Shown here piece by piece: positions 5,989 to 12,231 of a stretch of DNA of 13,240 nt. A program made the translations under genes and the position numbers. Position 1 is the first letter of the stretch, and each line of letters opens with the position of its first letter. The DNA is taken from the NCBI GenBank assembly GCA_050251575.1, contig JBFWMP010000074.1:1-13240 (forward strand), in the 5' to 3' direction. Below the pieces are notes generated by a model that made no database searches, was not told where the DNA came from, and was given only the letters and a program-made list of their open reading frames with translations. This DNA is from X23 sp050251575. GTDB taxonomy: Bacteria > Bacillota > Clostridia > SK-Y3.

Positions 5989-7167
5989 ATGGAAGAATTA
6001 GTCCTGGTAAAATACGGCGAGATTATATTAAAGGGTCTGAATCGACCTTTGTTTGAAGAAAGATTAATCAAGAATATTAAAAACTCTCTAAGAGGATTGG
6101 GAAAGATAAAAGTATCCAAAGCCCAAGCGACCACATACATTGAGCCATTAAGTGATGATGTCAATATTGCAAAGATTATTGAAAGGCTTAAGAAAGTTTT
6201 TGGGATTGTCTCCATTAGCCGTGTTGCTAAGGTAGATAAGGATTTGGAATTAATCAAGAAAAAGTCGATAGAATATCTGCAGCCGGCTTTATCACAAATC
6301 AAGACCTTTAAGGTTGAAACTAAGCGTGCAGATAAGAAGTTTCAACTAAAATCTCCTGAAATAAGCAGGGAAGTAGGGGGATATATATTAAGTCAGTTTA
6401 GTCATTTGAGCGTAGATGTACATAATCCGGATATCGTTGTGAATGTAGAAATAAGAGATACGTCAGCCTATGTTTATACTGAGAAGACACCCGGCATAGG
6501 AGGAATGCCTGTGGGAAGCAATGGAAAAGCATCATTGCTCCTGTCCGGTGGTATAGATAGCCCAGTAGCAGGATGGATGATTGCAAAACGTGGTGTAGAA
6601 CTGGAGGCGGTACATTTTTTTAGTTCTCCGTATACGAGCGAAAGGGCAAAGGATAAGGTCATTGAACTGGCAAAAATTTTGGCTTTATACTGTGGTAAAA
6701 TAAAACTGCATATTGTACCTTTTACTGATATTCAACTTGAAATTCATGAAAAATGTCCTGAAGAGCAAATGACATTAATCATGCGAAGGTTTATGATGAT
6801 GATTGCTGAAAAGATTGCGGTGAAGTCTGGTTCTAATGCACTTATAACAGGAGAAAGTCTTGGTCAGGTAGCAAGTCAAACTATACAAAGCCTTGGAGTA
6901 ACTAATGCTGCTGTGGATTTGCCTGTATTCAGACCTCTAATTGGAATGGATAAGGAAGAAATTATCAGTATCGCAAGAAGGATTGATACCTTTGAAACTT
7001 CAATACTCCCCTATGAAGATTGCTGTACAGTTTTTGTACCTAAACACCCTAAGACCAAGCCGGTTCTGGATAAAATTATAGAATCGGAAACACATTTGGA
7101 TGTGGAGGCGATGGTAGATAAAGCAGTGAATGAAACCGAGGTAATGGAAATCATAGGAGAGACGTAA
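5989..7167 (+). CDS. thiI: tRNA 4-thiouridine synthetase ThiI
   Basis: The 392-residue cytoplasmic enzyme adenylates uridine 8 of tRNA and replaces its oxygen with sulfur, giving s4U; in many bacteria it also passes sulfur to the thiamine thiazole pathway. The order is an N-terminal ferredoxin-like part (KYGEIILKGLNRPLFE, 8-23), a THUMP RNA-binding domain (about 60-165) and a PP-loop ATP pyrophosphatase domain with SGGIDSP (186-192). TGESLGQVASQT and YEDCCTVFVPKHPKTKP follow; Cys345 in the DCC motif probably corresponds to the catalytic cysteine. It stops short of a rhodanese domain, as usual in Firmicutes, where the desulfurase next door supplies persulfide directly. GGAGGT at 5976-5981 overlaps the upstream stop codon. 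It is the second gene of a two-gene operon. Confidence 0.97.
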   Translation: MEELVLVKYGEIILKGLNRPLFEERLIKNIKNSLRGLGKIKVSKAQATTYIEPLSDDVNIAKIIERLKKVFGIVSISRVAKVDKDLELIKKKSIEYLQPALSQIKTFKVETKRADKKFQLKSPEISREVGGYILSQFSHLSVDVHNPDIVVNVEIRDTSAYVYTEKTPGIGGMPVGSNGKASLLLSGGIDSPVAGWMIAKRGVELEAVHFFSSPYTSERAKDKVIELAKILALYCGKIKLHIVPFTDIQLEIHEKCPEEQMTLIMRRFMMMIAEKIAVKSGSNALITGESLGQVASQTIQSLGVTNAAVDLPVFRPLIGMDKEEIISIARRIDTFETSILPYEDCCTVFVPKHPKTKPVLDKIIESETHLDVEAMVDKAVNETEVMEIIGET

Positions 7168-7188
7168 ATCCATCATACTTTTTTTAAA

Positions 7189-7217
7189 CGTTTCCGTATA
7201 TAATTATAAGGGAAACC
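7189..7217 (+). promoter_or_regulatory. possible promoter with flanking inverted repeat before the PspC-domain gene
   Basis: A perfect TATAAT (7199-7204) lies between GTTTCC (7190-7195) and GGAAAC (7211-7216), inverted arms that could form an operator or a hairpin. A matching -35 box is poor (AT-rich sequence near 7176-7181). The small gene may therefore be expressed apart from thiI, 74 bases upstream. Confidence 0.35.
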
Positions 7218-7241
7218 ATTACGATGTATAGGAGGATTGAG

Positions 7242-7442
7242 ATGGAAAAAAAATTATACCTTTCCAATACAGATAAGAAGTGGGCCGGAGTAAGCGGCGG
7301 TTTAGGTGAATATTTTGGAATTGACTCCACATTAATTCGATTGGCGTGGGTATTAATAAGTATTTCTACGGGAGGAATCGGTGGATTGATTGCATACCTA
7401 TTGGCATGGGCTATTATTCCACCAAAGCCGGAGAATTATTAG
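7242..7442 (+). CDS. PspC domain small membrane protein
   Basis: The 66-residue protein MEKKLYLSNTDKKWAGVSGG continues LGEYFGIDSTLIRLAWVL, followed by a hydrophobic, glycine-rich helix (GGIGGLIAYLLAWAIIPPKP). This is the PspC (phage-shock-protein C-like) domain, about 60 residues, with one or two membrane segments. In Firmicutes such stand-alone PspC proteins are linked with envelope stress responses; its precise role here is unknown. The ATG at 7242 is chosen because AGGAGG (7230-7235) ends 6 bases before it; the in-frame ATG at 7224 lies upstream of that site and adds six residues not typical of the domain. It follows thiI by 74 bases with a possible promoter in between. Its 3' end faces the repeat-filled gap and convergent ldh. 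Confidence 0.9.
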   Translation: MEKKLYLSNTDKKWAGVSGGLGEYFGIDSTLIRLAWVLISISTGGIGGLIAYLLAWAIIPPKPENY

Positions 7443-7484
7443 AAATAATGCGACATAGTTGGAGGTTGTATCGGTTGCATTGAT

Positions 7485-7553
7485 TGTCATCCTGAACGTA
7501 GTGAAGATCTTATGTTTCAAATCTCAAAGATTCTTCACTGCGTTCAGAATCAC
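7485..7553. repeat. inverted pair of TCATYCTGAACG-type elements (A1/A1')
   Basis: The left copy (7485-7511) reads TGTCATCCTGAACG then TAGTGAAGATCTT. The right copy (7526-7553) is its inverted form; its complement reads GTGATTCTGAACG then CAGTGAAGAATCTTT. The arms are separated by about 14 bases and would fold into a long hairpin of roughly 24 pairs with a few mismatches. A second pair of the same family lies at 7719-7803. Elements of this kind are dispersed noncoding repeats in many bacterial genomes. Sitting after the pspC stop codon, the hairpin may also end transcription or protect mRNA, but it has no T tract. Confidence 0.8.
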
Positions 7554-7585
7554 AGGTACCCTTCACACACCATAGATTTTGGTGT

Positions 7586-7612
7586 CGTAGGGACGTATGG
7601 CAATACGTCCGC
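7586..7612 (+). repeat. GTAGGG-headed hairpin element B1
   Basis: GTAGGG (7587-7592) leads into a perfect stem, GGACGTAT (7591-7598) with ATACGTCC (7603-7610), around a GGCA loop, followed by G. It faces B2 (7626-7651), which is the same kind of element in inverted orientation, 14 bases away. Confidence 0.75.
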
Positions 7613-7625
7613 TGTTGTCTATTTT

Positions 7626-7651
7626 CGGCCGTATATCTATACGGCCCTACA
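7626..7651 (-). repeat. GTAGGG-headed hairpin element B2 (inverted)
   Basis: On the minus strand TGTAGGG runs into a stem, GGCCGTATA with TATACGGCC (7638-7646 and 7627-7635), and then G. The stem sequence differs from B1 while the head and the pairing are kept. With B1 it forms an inverted pair bounded by CGTAGGG and CCCTACA. Confidence 0.75.
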
Positions 7652-7677
7652 CATGGTGCGGTTTTTACCAATTGTAT

Positions 7678-7872
7678 TTGTAGGGAACGGTTCGAGATCA
7701 CTGAAAAAGCCCATTTTGTGTCATTCTGAATGCAACGAAGTGAAATGAAGAATCTTTAACGCTGCTTAAGTGCTAAGATCCTTCACTTGCGTTCAGGATG
7801 ACATCTCGAGTTTCTTTTGCTTAAATCATACTTTATCAGTGGTTTCGAACGGTTCATAACCGTTCCCTACAA
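7678..7872. repeat. 195-bp MITE-like block with 15-bp perfect terminal inverted repeats
   Basis: TTGTAGGGAACGGTT (7678-7692) is repeated exactly inverted as AACCGTTCCCTACAA (7858-7872). Similarity continues inwards: the left arm 7678-7709 and the complement of the right arm 7831-7872 align well, apart from one 10-base gap. The left arm lacks the ATGAACCGTT that completes the hairpin in the right arm. Inside sits the second inverted pair of TCATYCTGAACG elements (7719-7803). There is no open frame of note, so it would be non-autonomous. It could be one nested mobile element or several short palindromes inserted into each other. Confidence 0.65.
7719..7803. repeat. inverted pair of TCATYCTGAACG-type elements (A2/A2')
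   Basis: The left copy (7719-7758) begins TGTCATTCTGAATGCAACG and ends GAAGAATCTTTA, with extra bases in the middle. The right copy (7774-7803) is inverted and its complement begins TGTCATCCTGAACGC and ends AAGGATCTTA. It is the same family as A1/A1' at 7485-7553. The pair is nested inside the 195-bp block with GTAGGGAACGG ends. Confidence 0.75.
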
Positions 7873-7878
7873 TCACTG
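7837..7878. repeat. GTAGGG-headed hairpin element C' (minus orientation)
   Basis: GAACGGTT (7847-7854) pairs perfectly with AACCGTTC (7858-7865) around a CAT loop; CAGTG (7837-7841) and CACTG (7874-7878) close the outside. Read on the minus strand it is headed TTGTAGGG like B1, B2 and D, with a fourth unrelated stem sequence. A shortened inverted copy lacking one stem arm is at 7678-7709. Confidence 0.75.
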
Positions 7879-7900
7879 TGCTGCAATCAACAATATGGAT

Positions 7901-7925
7901 TGTAGGGGTGAGCTTTGCTCGTCCG
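7901..7925 (+). repeat. GTAGGG-headed hairpin element D
   Basis: TGTAGGG heads a stem GGGTGAGC (7906-7913) with GCTCGTCC (7917-7924) around TTT; two pairs are G-T wobbles, and G follows. It lies 41 bases beyond the ldh stop codon, so it could form a hairpin at the end of the leftward ldh transcript. Confidence 0.7.
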
Positions 7926-7965
7926 ATTTGTCAATTATGTTGGTTGCCTCGATATATATTTATCT

Positions 7966-8913
7966 TTACAATTGTATCTCCTTTAGTACATCTTTCAATG
8001 CCTGTGCTGATTTATGTAACAATTTAGTTTCTTCATCAGTAAGTGGTATCTCTAATGTTTTTTCTATTCCTTTTTCATTAACGATAGTGGGTAAGCTAAA
8101 GCAAACATTATCAATTCCATATTGACCTTCTATAAGTCCGGACACAGTTAGTATTGAGTTCTCGTCTCTCATGATACATTCCACAATTCTCCTGACGGCT
8201 AGTGCTACCGCATAATAAGTAGCACCCTTTTTCTCTATAATTTTATAGGCAGAGTTTTTAACATCTTCATAGGTTTCCTGCTTTGAATATCCTTCGCATT
8301 TTCCATAATATTTACAAAATTCTTCTATCGTCATTCCTGCTGCATTTACCAGACTCCAAGCTGCAACCTCAGTGTCTCCATGCTCTCCTAATATATAGGC
8401 GTGAATATTTCTGGTATCGATGCCTATATGCTGGCTGAGGAGAAATTTAAATCTTGAGGTGTCTAGCACTGTACCTGAGCCAATAACTTTTTTTGGGGAT
8501 AATCCTGATATCTTGAGTGTAACATATGTAAGGATGTCGACAGGATTAGTAACCACTAACAATATAGCATCTTTACAATATTTTATAACTTCAGGGATAA
8601 TAGATTTAAATATTTCTGTATTTTTTCTCACAAGATCAATTCTGGTTTCTCCAGGCTTTTGGTTGGCTCCTGCAGCGATGATAACAATGTCGGAGTCATG
8701 GCAATCCTTGTAATTACCAGAGATAATTTGAACCGGACGTACGAAAGAGATGCCGTGATTCATATCCATAACATCCCCCTCAGCTTTGCTTTTATTGATA
8801 TCTATAAGAACAATTTCTGATACCAGTCCACTGAGCATAAGTGTGTAAGCTGTTGTTGAGCCGACAAATCCTGCACCAATTATTGAAATTTTACCTGTTA
8901 TCTTATGAAGCAT
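7966..8913 (-). CDS. ldh: L-lactate dehydrogenase
   Basis: The 315-residue NAD-dependent enzyme reduces pyruvate to L-lactate, regenerating NAD+ in fermentation. Visible are the Rossmann motif GAGFVG (13-18) with Asp38 for NAD ribose binding, AAGANQKPGETR with Gln85 and Arg91, VTNPVDILTY with Asn123, DTSRFKFLL with Arg154, and the catalytic His178 in LGEHGDTE. Gln85 at the substrate-specificity position favours lactate over malate dehydrogenase, which has Arg there. All catalytic residues are present and the length is normal. GAGGAGG (complement of 8921-8927) is well placed before the ATG at 8913. It is transcribed away from cinA and towards the repeat-filled gap. No terminator with a T tract was seen after its stop codon, only palindromic repeats. 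Allosteric control by fructose-1,6-bisphosphate is common in the family but not readable here. Confidence 0.96.
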   Translation of the reverse strand: MLHKITGKISIIGAGFVGSTTAYTLMLSGLVSEIVLIDINKSKAEGDVMDMNHGISFVRPVQIISGNYKDCHDSDIVIIAAGANQKPGETRIDLVRKNTEIFKSIIPEVIKYCKDAILLVVTNPVDILTYVTLKISGLSPKKVIGSGTVLDTSRFKFLLSQHIGIDTRNIHAYILGEHGDTEVAAWSLVNAAGMTIEEFCKYYGKCEGYSKQETYEDVKNSAYKIIEKKGATYYAVALAVRRIVECIMRDENSILTVSGLIEGQYGIDNVCFSLPTIVNEKGIEKTLEIPLTDEETKLLHKSAQALKDVLKEIQL

Positions 8914-9056
8914 TATAAATCCTCCTCTAATAGTTCTATTTTAAGTAATATTCCCTTATAAAAAAAAATTAACAAGAATGTTGTGATAAAATAAAATATA
9001 TATGCTAAAATTATACAGTAAGATAGCAATGCATATTTTTAAAGGAGGCTTTGTAT

Positions 9057-10298
9057 ATGAATGCAGAAATTATTGCTGTAGGGACTGAACTGCTTTTAGG
9101 ACAAATACTGAATACAAATGCTCAGTATTTATCTGTAGAATTGTCGCAATTGGGCATAGATGTTTTTTATCAAACTGTAGTTGGAGATAATCAGAAGCGT
9201 TTGGAGGAAGCTTTGCAGAATGCATTGGATAGGACTGATATAGTAATCCTGACAGGCGGACTGGGTCCTACCAAGGATGATCTAACCAAAGAAACTGTTG
9301 CACAGATTATGGGATTGTCACTGGTGCCACACCAGGAAAGCTTAGATAGAATCAAATCTTTTTTTCATAAGATGCATAGGGTGATGACGAATAATAATGA
9401 GAAGCAAGCTTTGCTGCCTGAGGGGAGTATTGTTTTGCTCAATGATAATGGAACTGCTCCGGGATGTATCATAGAGAAAAATGGAAAGACTATTGTAATG
9501 CTTCCGGGACCGCCAAAAGAAATGCAGCCTATGTTTAAGCAGTCTGTATATCCATACTTACGTAATAAGAGCCCATATATTATACATTCACATGTGCTTC
9601 GAATTTTTGGTATCGGTGAGTCGGCATTGGAGGAACAGCTTGCCGATATATTTGAAAGTCAGAGTAACCCGACTATTGCTCCCTATGCAAAACAAGGTGA
9701 GGTAACACTAAGAATTACTGCGAAATGCGAAGATGTTGAAAATGCAGAAAAGCTTATTCAGCCTGTAGAAGACGAGATTAGAAGCAGACTTGGAATAACT
9801 GTTTATGGTGTCGAGGAGGAAAGTCTTGAGGAAGTAACCTGCAGACTTCTTATGGACAAAGGTGTATCTGTTGCGACGGCTGAATCATGTACAGGAGGAC
9901 TTTTAAGTGAAAGGTTTACCAGCATTCCAGGGATATCAAAATGTTTTCATATGGGAGCAATAACTTACAGTAATGACTCTAAAGCTGAATTATTGGGTGT
10001 ATCATCGCACACTCTCGATAGATATGGAGCTGTAAGCAGCCAGACTGCATTGGAAATGGCTGATGGTATAAGAAAGAAATCAGATGCGGATATAGGAATA
10101 TCAGTAACAGGTATTGCAGGCCCCGGTGGAGGATCGCAAGAAAAGCCGGTAGGACTGGTATATATCGGGATATCCACACCAGATAAGAAATGGTATAAAG
10201 AGCTACATCTTACTGGAAACCGAGAGAGAATAAGAAACATGATCGTTATGAATACGCTAGATATCATCAGAAAACATTTGTTGGGTCATCAAAAGTAA
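9057..10298 (+). CDS. cinA: CinA family protein (competence/damage-inducible; NMN deamidase-type C-terminal domain)
   Basis: The 413-residue two-domain protein starts at the ATG at 9057, 8 bases after AAAGGAGG (9041-9048); a TTG two codons earlier is rejected. The N-terminal part (about 1-165) is the MoaB/MogA-like domain with VGTELLLGQILNTNAQYLS, VVGDNQ, LTGGLGPTKDDLTKETV and MLPGPPKEM. Family members with this domain include ADP-ribose pyrophosphatases. The C-terminal part (about 255-413) is the CinA/PncC domain with TAESCTGG (274-281), AITYSNDSKAELLGV and SVTGIAGPGGGSQEKPVGLV, which deamidates nicotinamide mononucleotide in NAD salvage. Both motif sets look intact. cinA beside recA is a common Firmicutes order and in streptococci links to competence. 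recA has its own promoter 27 bases after the cinA stop codon, but no terminator was seen, so read-through is possible. Confidence 0.95.
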   Translation: MNAEIIAVGTELLLGQILNTNAQYLSVELSQLGIDVFYQTVVGDNQKRLEEALQNALDRTDIVILTGGLGPTKDDLTKETVAQIMGLSLVPHQESLDRIKSFFHKMHRVMTNNNEKQALLPEGSIVLLNDNGTAPGCIIEKNGKTIVMLPGPPKEMQPMFKQSVYPYLRNKSPYIIHSHVLRIFGIGESALEEQLADIFESQSNPTIAPYAKQGEVTLRITAKCEDVENAEKLIQPVEDEIRSRLGITVYGVEEESLEEVTCRLLMDKGVSVATAESCTGGLLSERFTSIPGISKCFHMGAITYSNDSKAELLGVSSHTLDRYGAVSSQTALEMADGIRKKSDADIGISVTGIAGPGGGSQEKPVGLVYIGISTPDKKWYKELHLTGNRERIRNMIVMNTLDIIRKHLLGHQK

Positions 10299-10324
10299 AC
10301 TAATGAAATTATTTACAAAATTGC

Positions 10325-10353
10325 TTGACCTTTAGTATACATTAAGTTATAAT
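10325..10353 (+). promoter_or_regulatory. recA promoter
   Basis: TTGACC (10325-10330) and a perfect TATAAT (10348-10353) are exactly 17 bases apart. The predicted start is near 10360, giving a 5' leader of about 120 bases. The LexA box immediately downstream shows that this is the SOS-controlled recA promoter. Confidence 0.9.
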
Positions 10354-10358
10354 AAATA

Positions 10359-10372
10359 AGAACAAACGTTCC
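10359..10372. promoter_or_regulatory. LexA (SOS) box of recA
   Basis: AGAACAAACGTTCC fits the Gram-positive LexA/DinR box CGAACRNRYGTTYC at 13 of 14 positions, with a perfect GAAC-N4-GTTC core at 10360-10371. It covers the predicted transcription start, so bound LexA would block initiation until RecA filaments trigger its self-cleavage. The lexA gene itself is not in the window. Confidence 0.93.
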
Positions 10373-10478
10373 GATGTTTTGGTGTGCAGGAGTTTTTCAT
10401 ATTACTTTTTATTACAAGAACATAATTTGAAAAAATTGAGAATAAATATAAAAAATATTTATAAAGGCGGGAATAAAT

Positions 10479-11513
10479 ATGATAGAGAAGAAAAAGGCAC
10501 TTGAGATGGCTCTTAACCAAATTGAGAAACAATTTGGTAAGGGTGCAGTAATGAAGTTAGGCGAAAGCACCCATCTTAACCTGGAATCTATTCCAACCGG
10601 TGCGTTAAGTCTTGACATTGCGCTTGGATTGGGCGGCGTTCCAAGAGGAAGAATCGTTGAAGTTTATGGTCCGGAATCATCGGGTAAGACAACTGTGGCT
10701 CTCCATATTATTGCTGAAGCGCAAAAGGCAGGAGGAGAAGCTGCATTTATAGATGCTGAGCATGCGCTTGATCCTGCGTATGCTCAGAAATTAGGTGTAG
10801 ACATAGAAAATCTTATTGTATCACAGCCGGATACGGGGGAACAAGCATTAGAAATAGCTGAAGCACTCGTTCGGAGTGGTGCAATTGATGTAATTGTTGT
10901 TGACTCTGTAGCAGCATTGGTACCTAAGGCAGAAATTGACGGTGAAATGGGGGATTCCCATATAGGTCTCCAAGCAAGGTTGATGTCTCAAGCACTTAGA
11001 AAGCTTGCCGGTGTTATCAGCAAGTCGAACACGACCGCAATTTTCATTAACCAGCTAAGAGAAAAAGTAGGTGTCATGTTCGGTAATCCGGAAGTTACCC
11101 CTGGCGGACGCGCACTTAAGTTTTATGCTTCTGTACGCCTTGACGTTCGAAGGATTGAGTCTCTAAAGCAAGGAAATGAGGTTGTAGGTAACAGAACAAG
11201 GGTTAAAGTTGTTAAGAATAAAGTCGCACCACCTTTTAAAGAAGCAGAATTTGATATCATGTATGGTCAGGGGATTTCTAAAGAAGGTAATATTCTAGAT
11301 ACAGGTGTAAATATTGATATTGTTGATAAGAGTGGTGCATGGTTTTCATATGGGGATACCAGATTGGGTCAAGGTCGGGAGAATGCAAAGCAATTCTTGA
11401 GGGAGAATCCTGAAGTGGCGAGAGAGATAGAATTTAAAATTCGTGAAAACCTCAATCTTGCTTTTTTAAAAAGCATGCCATCAGCCAATGATCATATTGA
11501 AGAATCTGAATAA
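10479..11513 (+). CDS. recA: recombinase RecA
   Basis: The 344-residue ATPase forms filaments on single-stranded DNA, pairs and exchanges strands in homologous recombination, and activates LexA self-cleavage. Motifs are Walker A GPESSGKT (64-71), the catalytic region FIDAEHALDP (90-99), Walker B VIVVD (138-142), loop 1 near 155-165 (DGEMGDSHIGLQAR) and NQLREKVGVMFGNPEVTPGGRALKFY (191-216) with loop 2. The acidic C-terminus (HIEESE) is typical. The ATG at 10479 follows GGCGGG at 10466-10471. The gene is under its own LexA-controlled promoter. A small all-AT hairpin, ATAAATAT with ATATTTAT (10442-10462), lies just before the ribosome binding site. recX follows 70 bases downstream, separated by a perfect palindrome. 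Confidence 0.99.
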   Translation: MIEKKKALEMALNQIEKQFGKGAVMKLGESTHLNLESIPTGALSLDIALGLGGVPRGRIVEVYGPESSGKTTVALHIIAEAQKAGGEAAFIDAEHALDPAYAQKLGVDIENLIVSQPDTGEQALEIAEALVRSGAIDVIVVDSVAALVPKAEIDGEMGDSHIGLQARLMSQALRKLAGVISKSNTTAIFINQLREKVGVMFGNPEVTPGGRALKFYASVRLDVRRIESLKQGNEVVGNRTRVKVVKNKVAPPFKEAEFDIMYGQGISKEGNILDTGVNIDIVDKSGAWFSYGDTRLGQGRENAKQFLRENPEVAREIEFKIRENLNLAFLKSMPSANDHIEESE

Positions 11514-11529
11514 TAGTGTATAATAGTAT

Positions 11530-11557
11530 TAGCCTCTTTGTATATACAAAGAGGCTA
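11530..11557. terminator. perfect 28-bp palindrome between recA and recX, probable partial terminator or processing hairpin
   Basis: TAGCCTCTTTGTAT (11530-11543) is followed at once by its exact complement ATACAAAGAGGCTA (11544-11557). As RNA it gives a strong stem of about 12 pairs with a TATA loop. The downstream sequence TAGTTATATCTG is only weakly U-rich, so termination should be incomplete. In Escherichia coli a hairpin at the same place makes recX a low-level read-through product of recA, and the same logic is likely here. Confidence 0.6.
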
Positions 11558-11583
11558 TAGTTATATCTGCGGAGGTTTTTACG

Positions 11584-12210
11584 ATGGTTATCACACATAC
11601 TGAAGTACAAAAAAAGAATCAATGTAGAGTATCGGTATTTATTGATGGTAGATATGCATTTGGTATTGATGAAGAGGACTGGTTCAAGTTAAACTTATAT
11701 GTAGGACAAGAAATTACGGAACAAGAGATAGATAGAATTAATGAGCAATGTAATTATTCTAAAGCAAAAAAACTGGCTGTTAAATATATTTTATATAAAA
11801 AACGCACATCTTTTGAAGTGCACCAAAAACTGGAGCAATCGGGTTTTGATGCTTATATTGCAGAAAGAGTCATTGAAGAAATGGAACGGTTAGCGTATAT
11901 TGATGATAGAGATTATGTATGTAAATATATTAAATATGCTGTTACATTTAAAAAATATGGTCAATATAGAATTCGTTTAGAATTACAACAAAAAGGAATT
12001 GATGAGAAAATTATTAGTGCACAACTAGATGAGTTTGAACTTGATGAGAGAAGTGTACTCGAGCCGCTTGTCAGGAAAAAGATAGCATCTTATACTTGTA
12101 ATGATGAAAAATCATTAAATAATATAAAAAATTATTTTATAAGAAAAGGTTATCCATTTGAGATGATAAATCAAGTAATTAATGATATAATACGGGAGTG
12201 TCGCAATTAG
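11584..12210 (+). CDS. recX: recombination regulator RecX
   Basis: The 208-residue cytoplasmic protein binds RecA filaments and modulates, usually limits, their growth and activity. It is built of three-helix repeats seen as KAKKLAVKYILYKKRTSFEV, VIEEMERLAYIDDRDYVCKY, GQYRIRLELQQKGID and SLNNIKNYFIRKGYPFEMI. These are the regions that place it in the RecX family, whose primary sequence is poorly conserved. The N-terminal 50 residues form the beta-rich extension found in Firmicutes RecX. GGAGG at 11571-11575 precedes the ATG by 8 bases. It has no promoter of its own that I can see and probably depends on read-through from the SOS-controlled recA promoter past the palindrome at 11530-11557. It ends 21 bases before rimO. 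Confidence 0.93.
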   Translation: MVITHTEVQKKNQCRVSVFIDGRYAFGIDEEDWFKLNLYVGQEITEQEIDRINEQCNYSKAKKLAVKYILYKKRTSFEVHQKLEQSGFDAYIAERVIEEMERLAYIDDRDYVCKYIKYAVTFKKYGQYRIRLELQQKGIDEKIISAQLDEFELDERSVLEPLVRKKIASYTCNDEKSLNNIKNYFIRKGYPFEMINQVINDIIRECRN

Positions 12211-12231
12211 AAAAAGAAAGTAGGGAAAGAT

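Noticed and set aside
7485..7925. CRISPR array
   Set aside because: The repeats are few, inverted, of different families and irregularly spaced, and there are no cas genes.
7510..8125. Open frames of 60-102 codons on both strands in and next to the repeat-filled gap
   Set aside because: They consist of palindromic repeats or lie antisense to ldh, have no ribosome binding site, and show no protein-like composition.
9051..9056. TTG at 9051 as cinA start
   Set aside because: It is only 2 bases after AAAGGAGG, while the ATG at 9057 is well spaced and fits the family N-terminus.
10347..10618. Minus-strand frames over the recA leader and start
   Set aside because: They overlap the SOS promoter and the recA coding start in antisense, with no ribosome binding site or recognisable protein.
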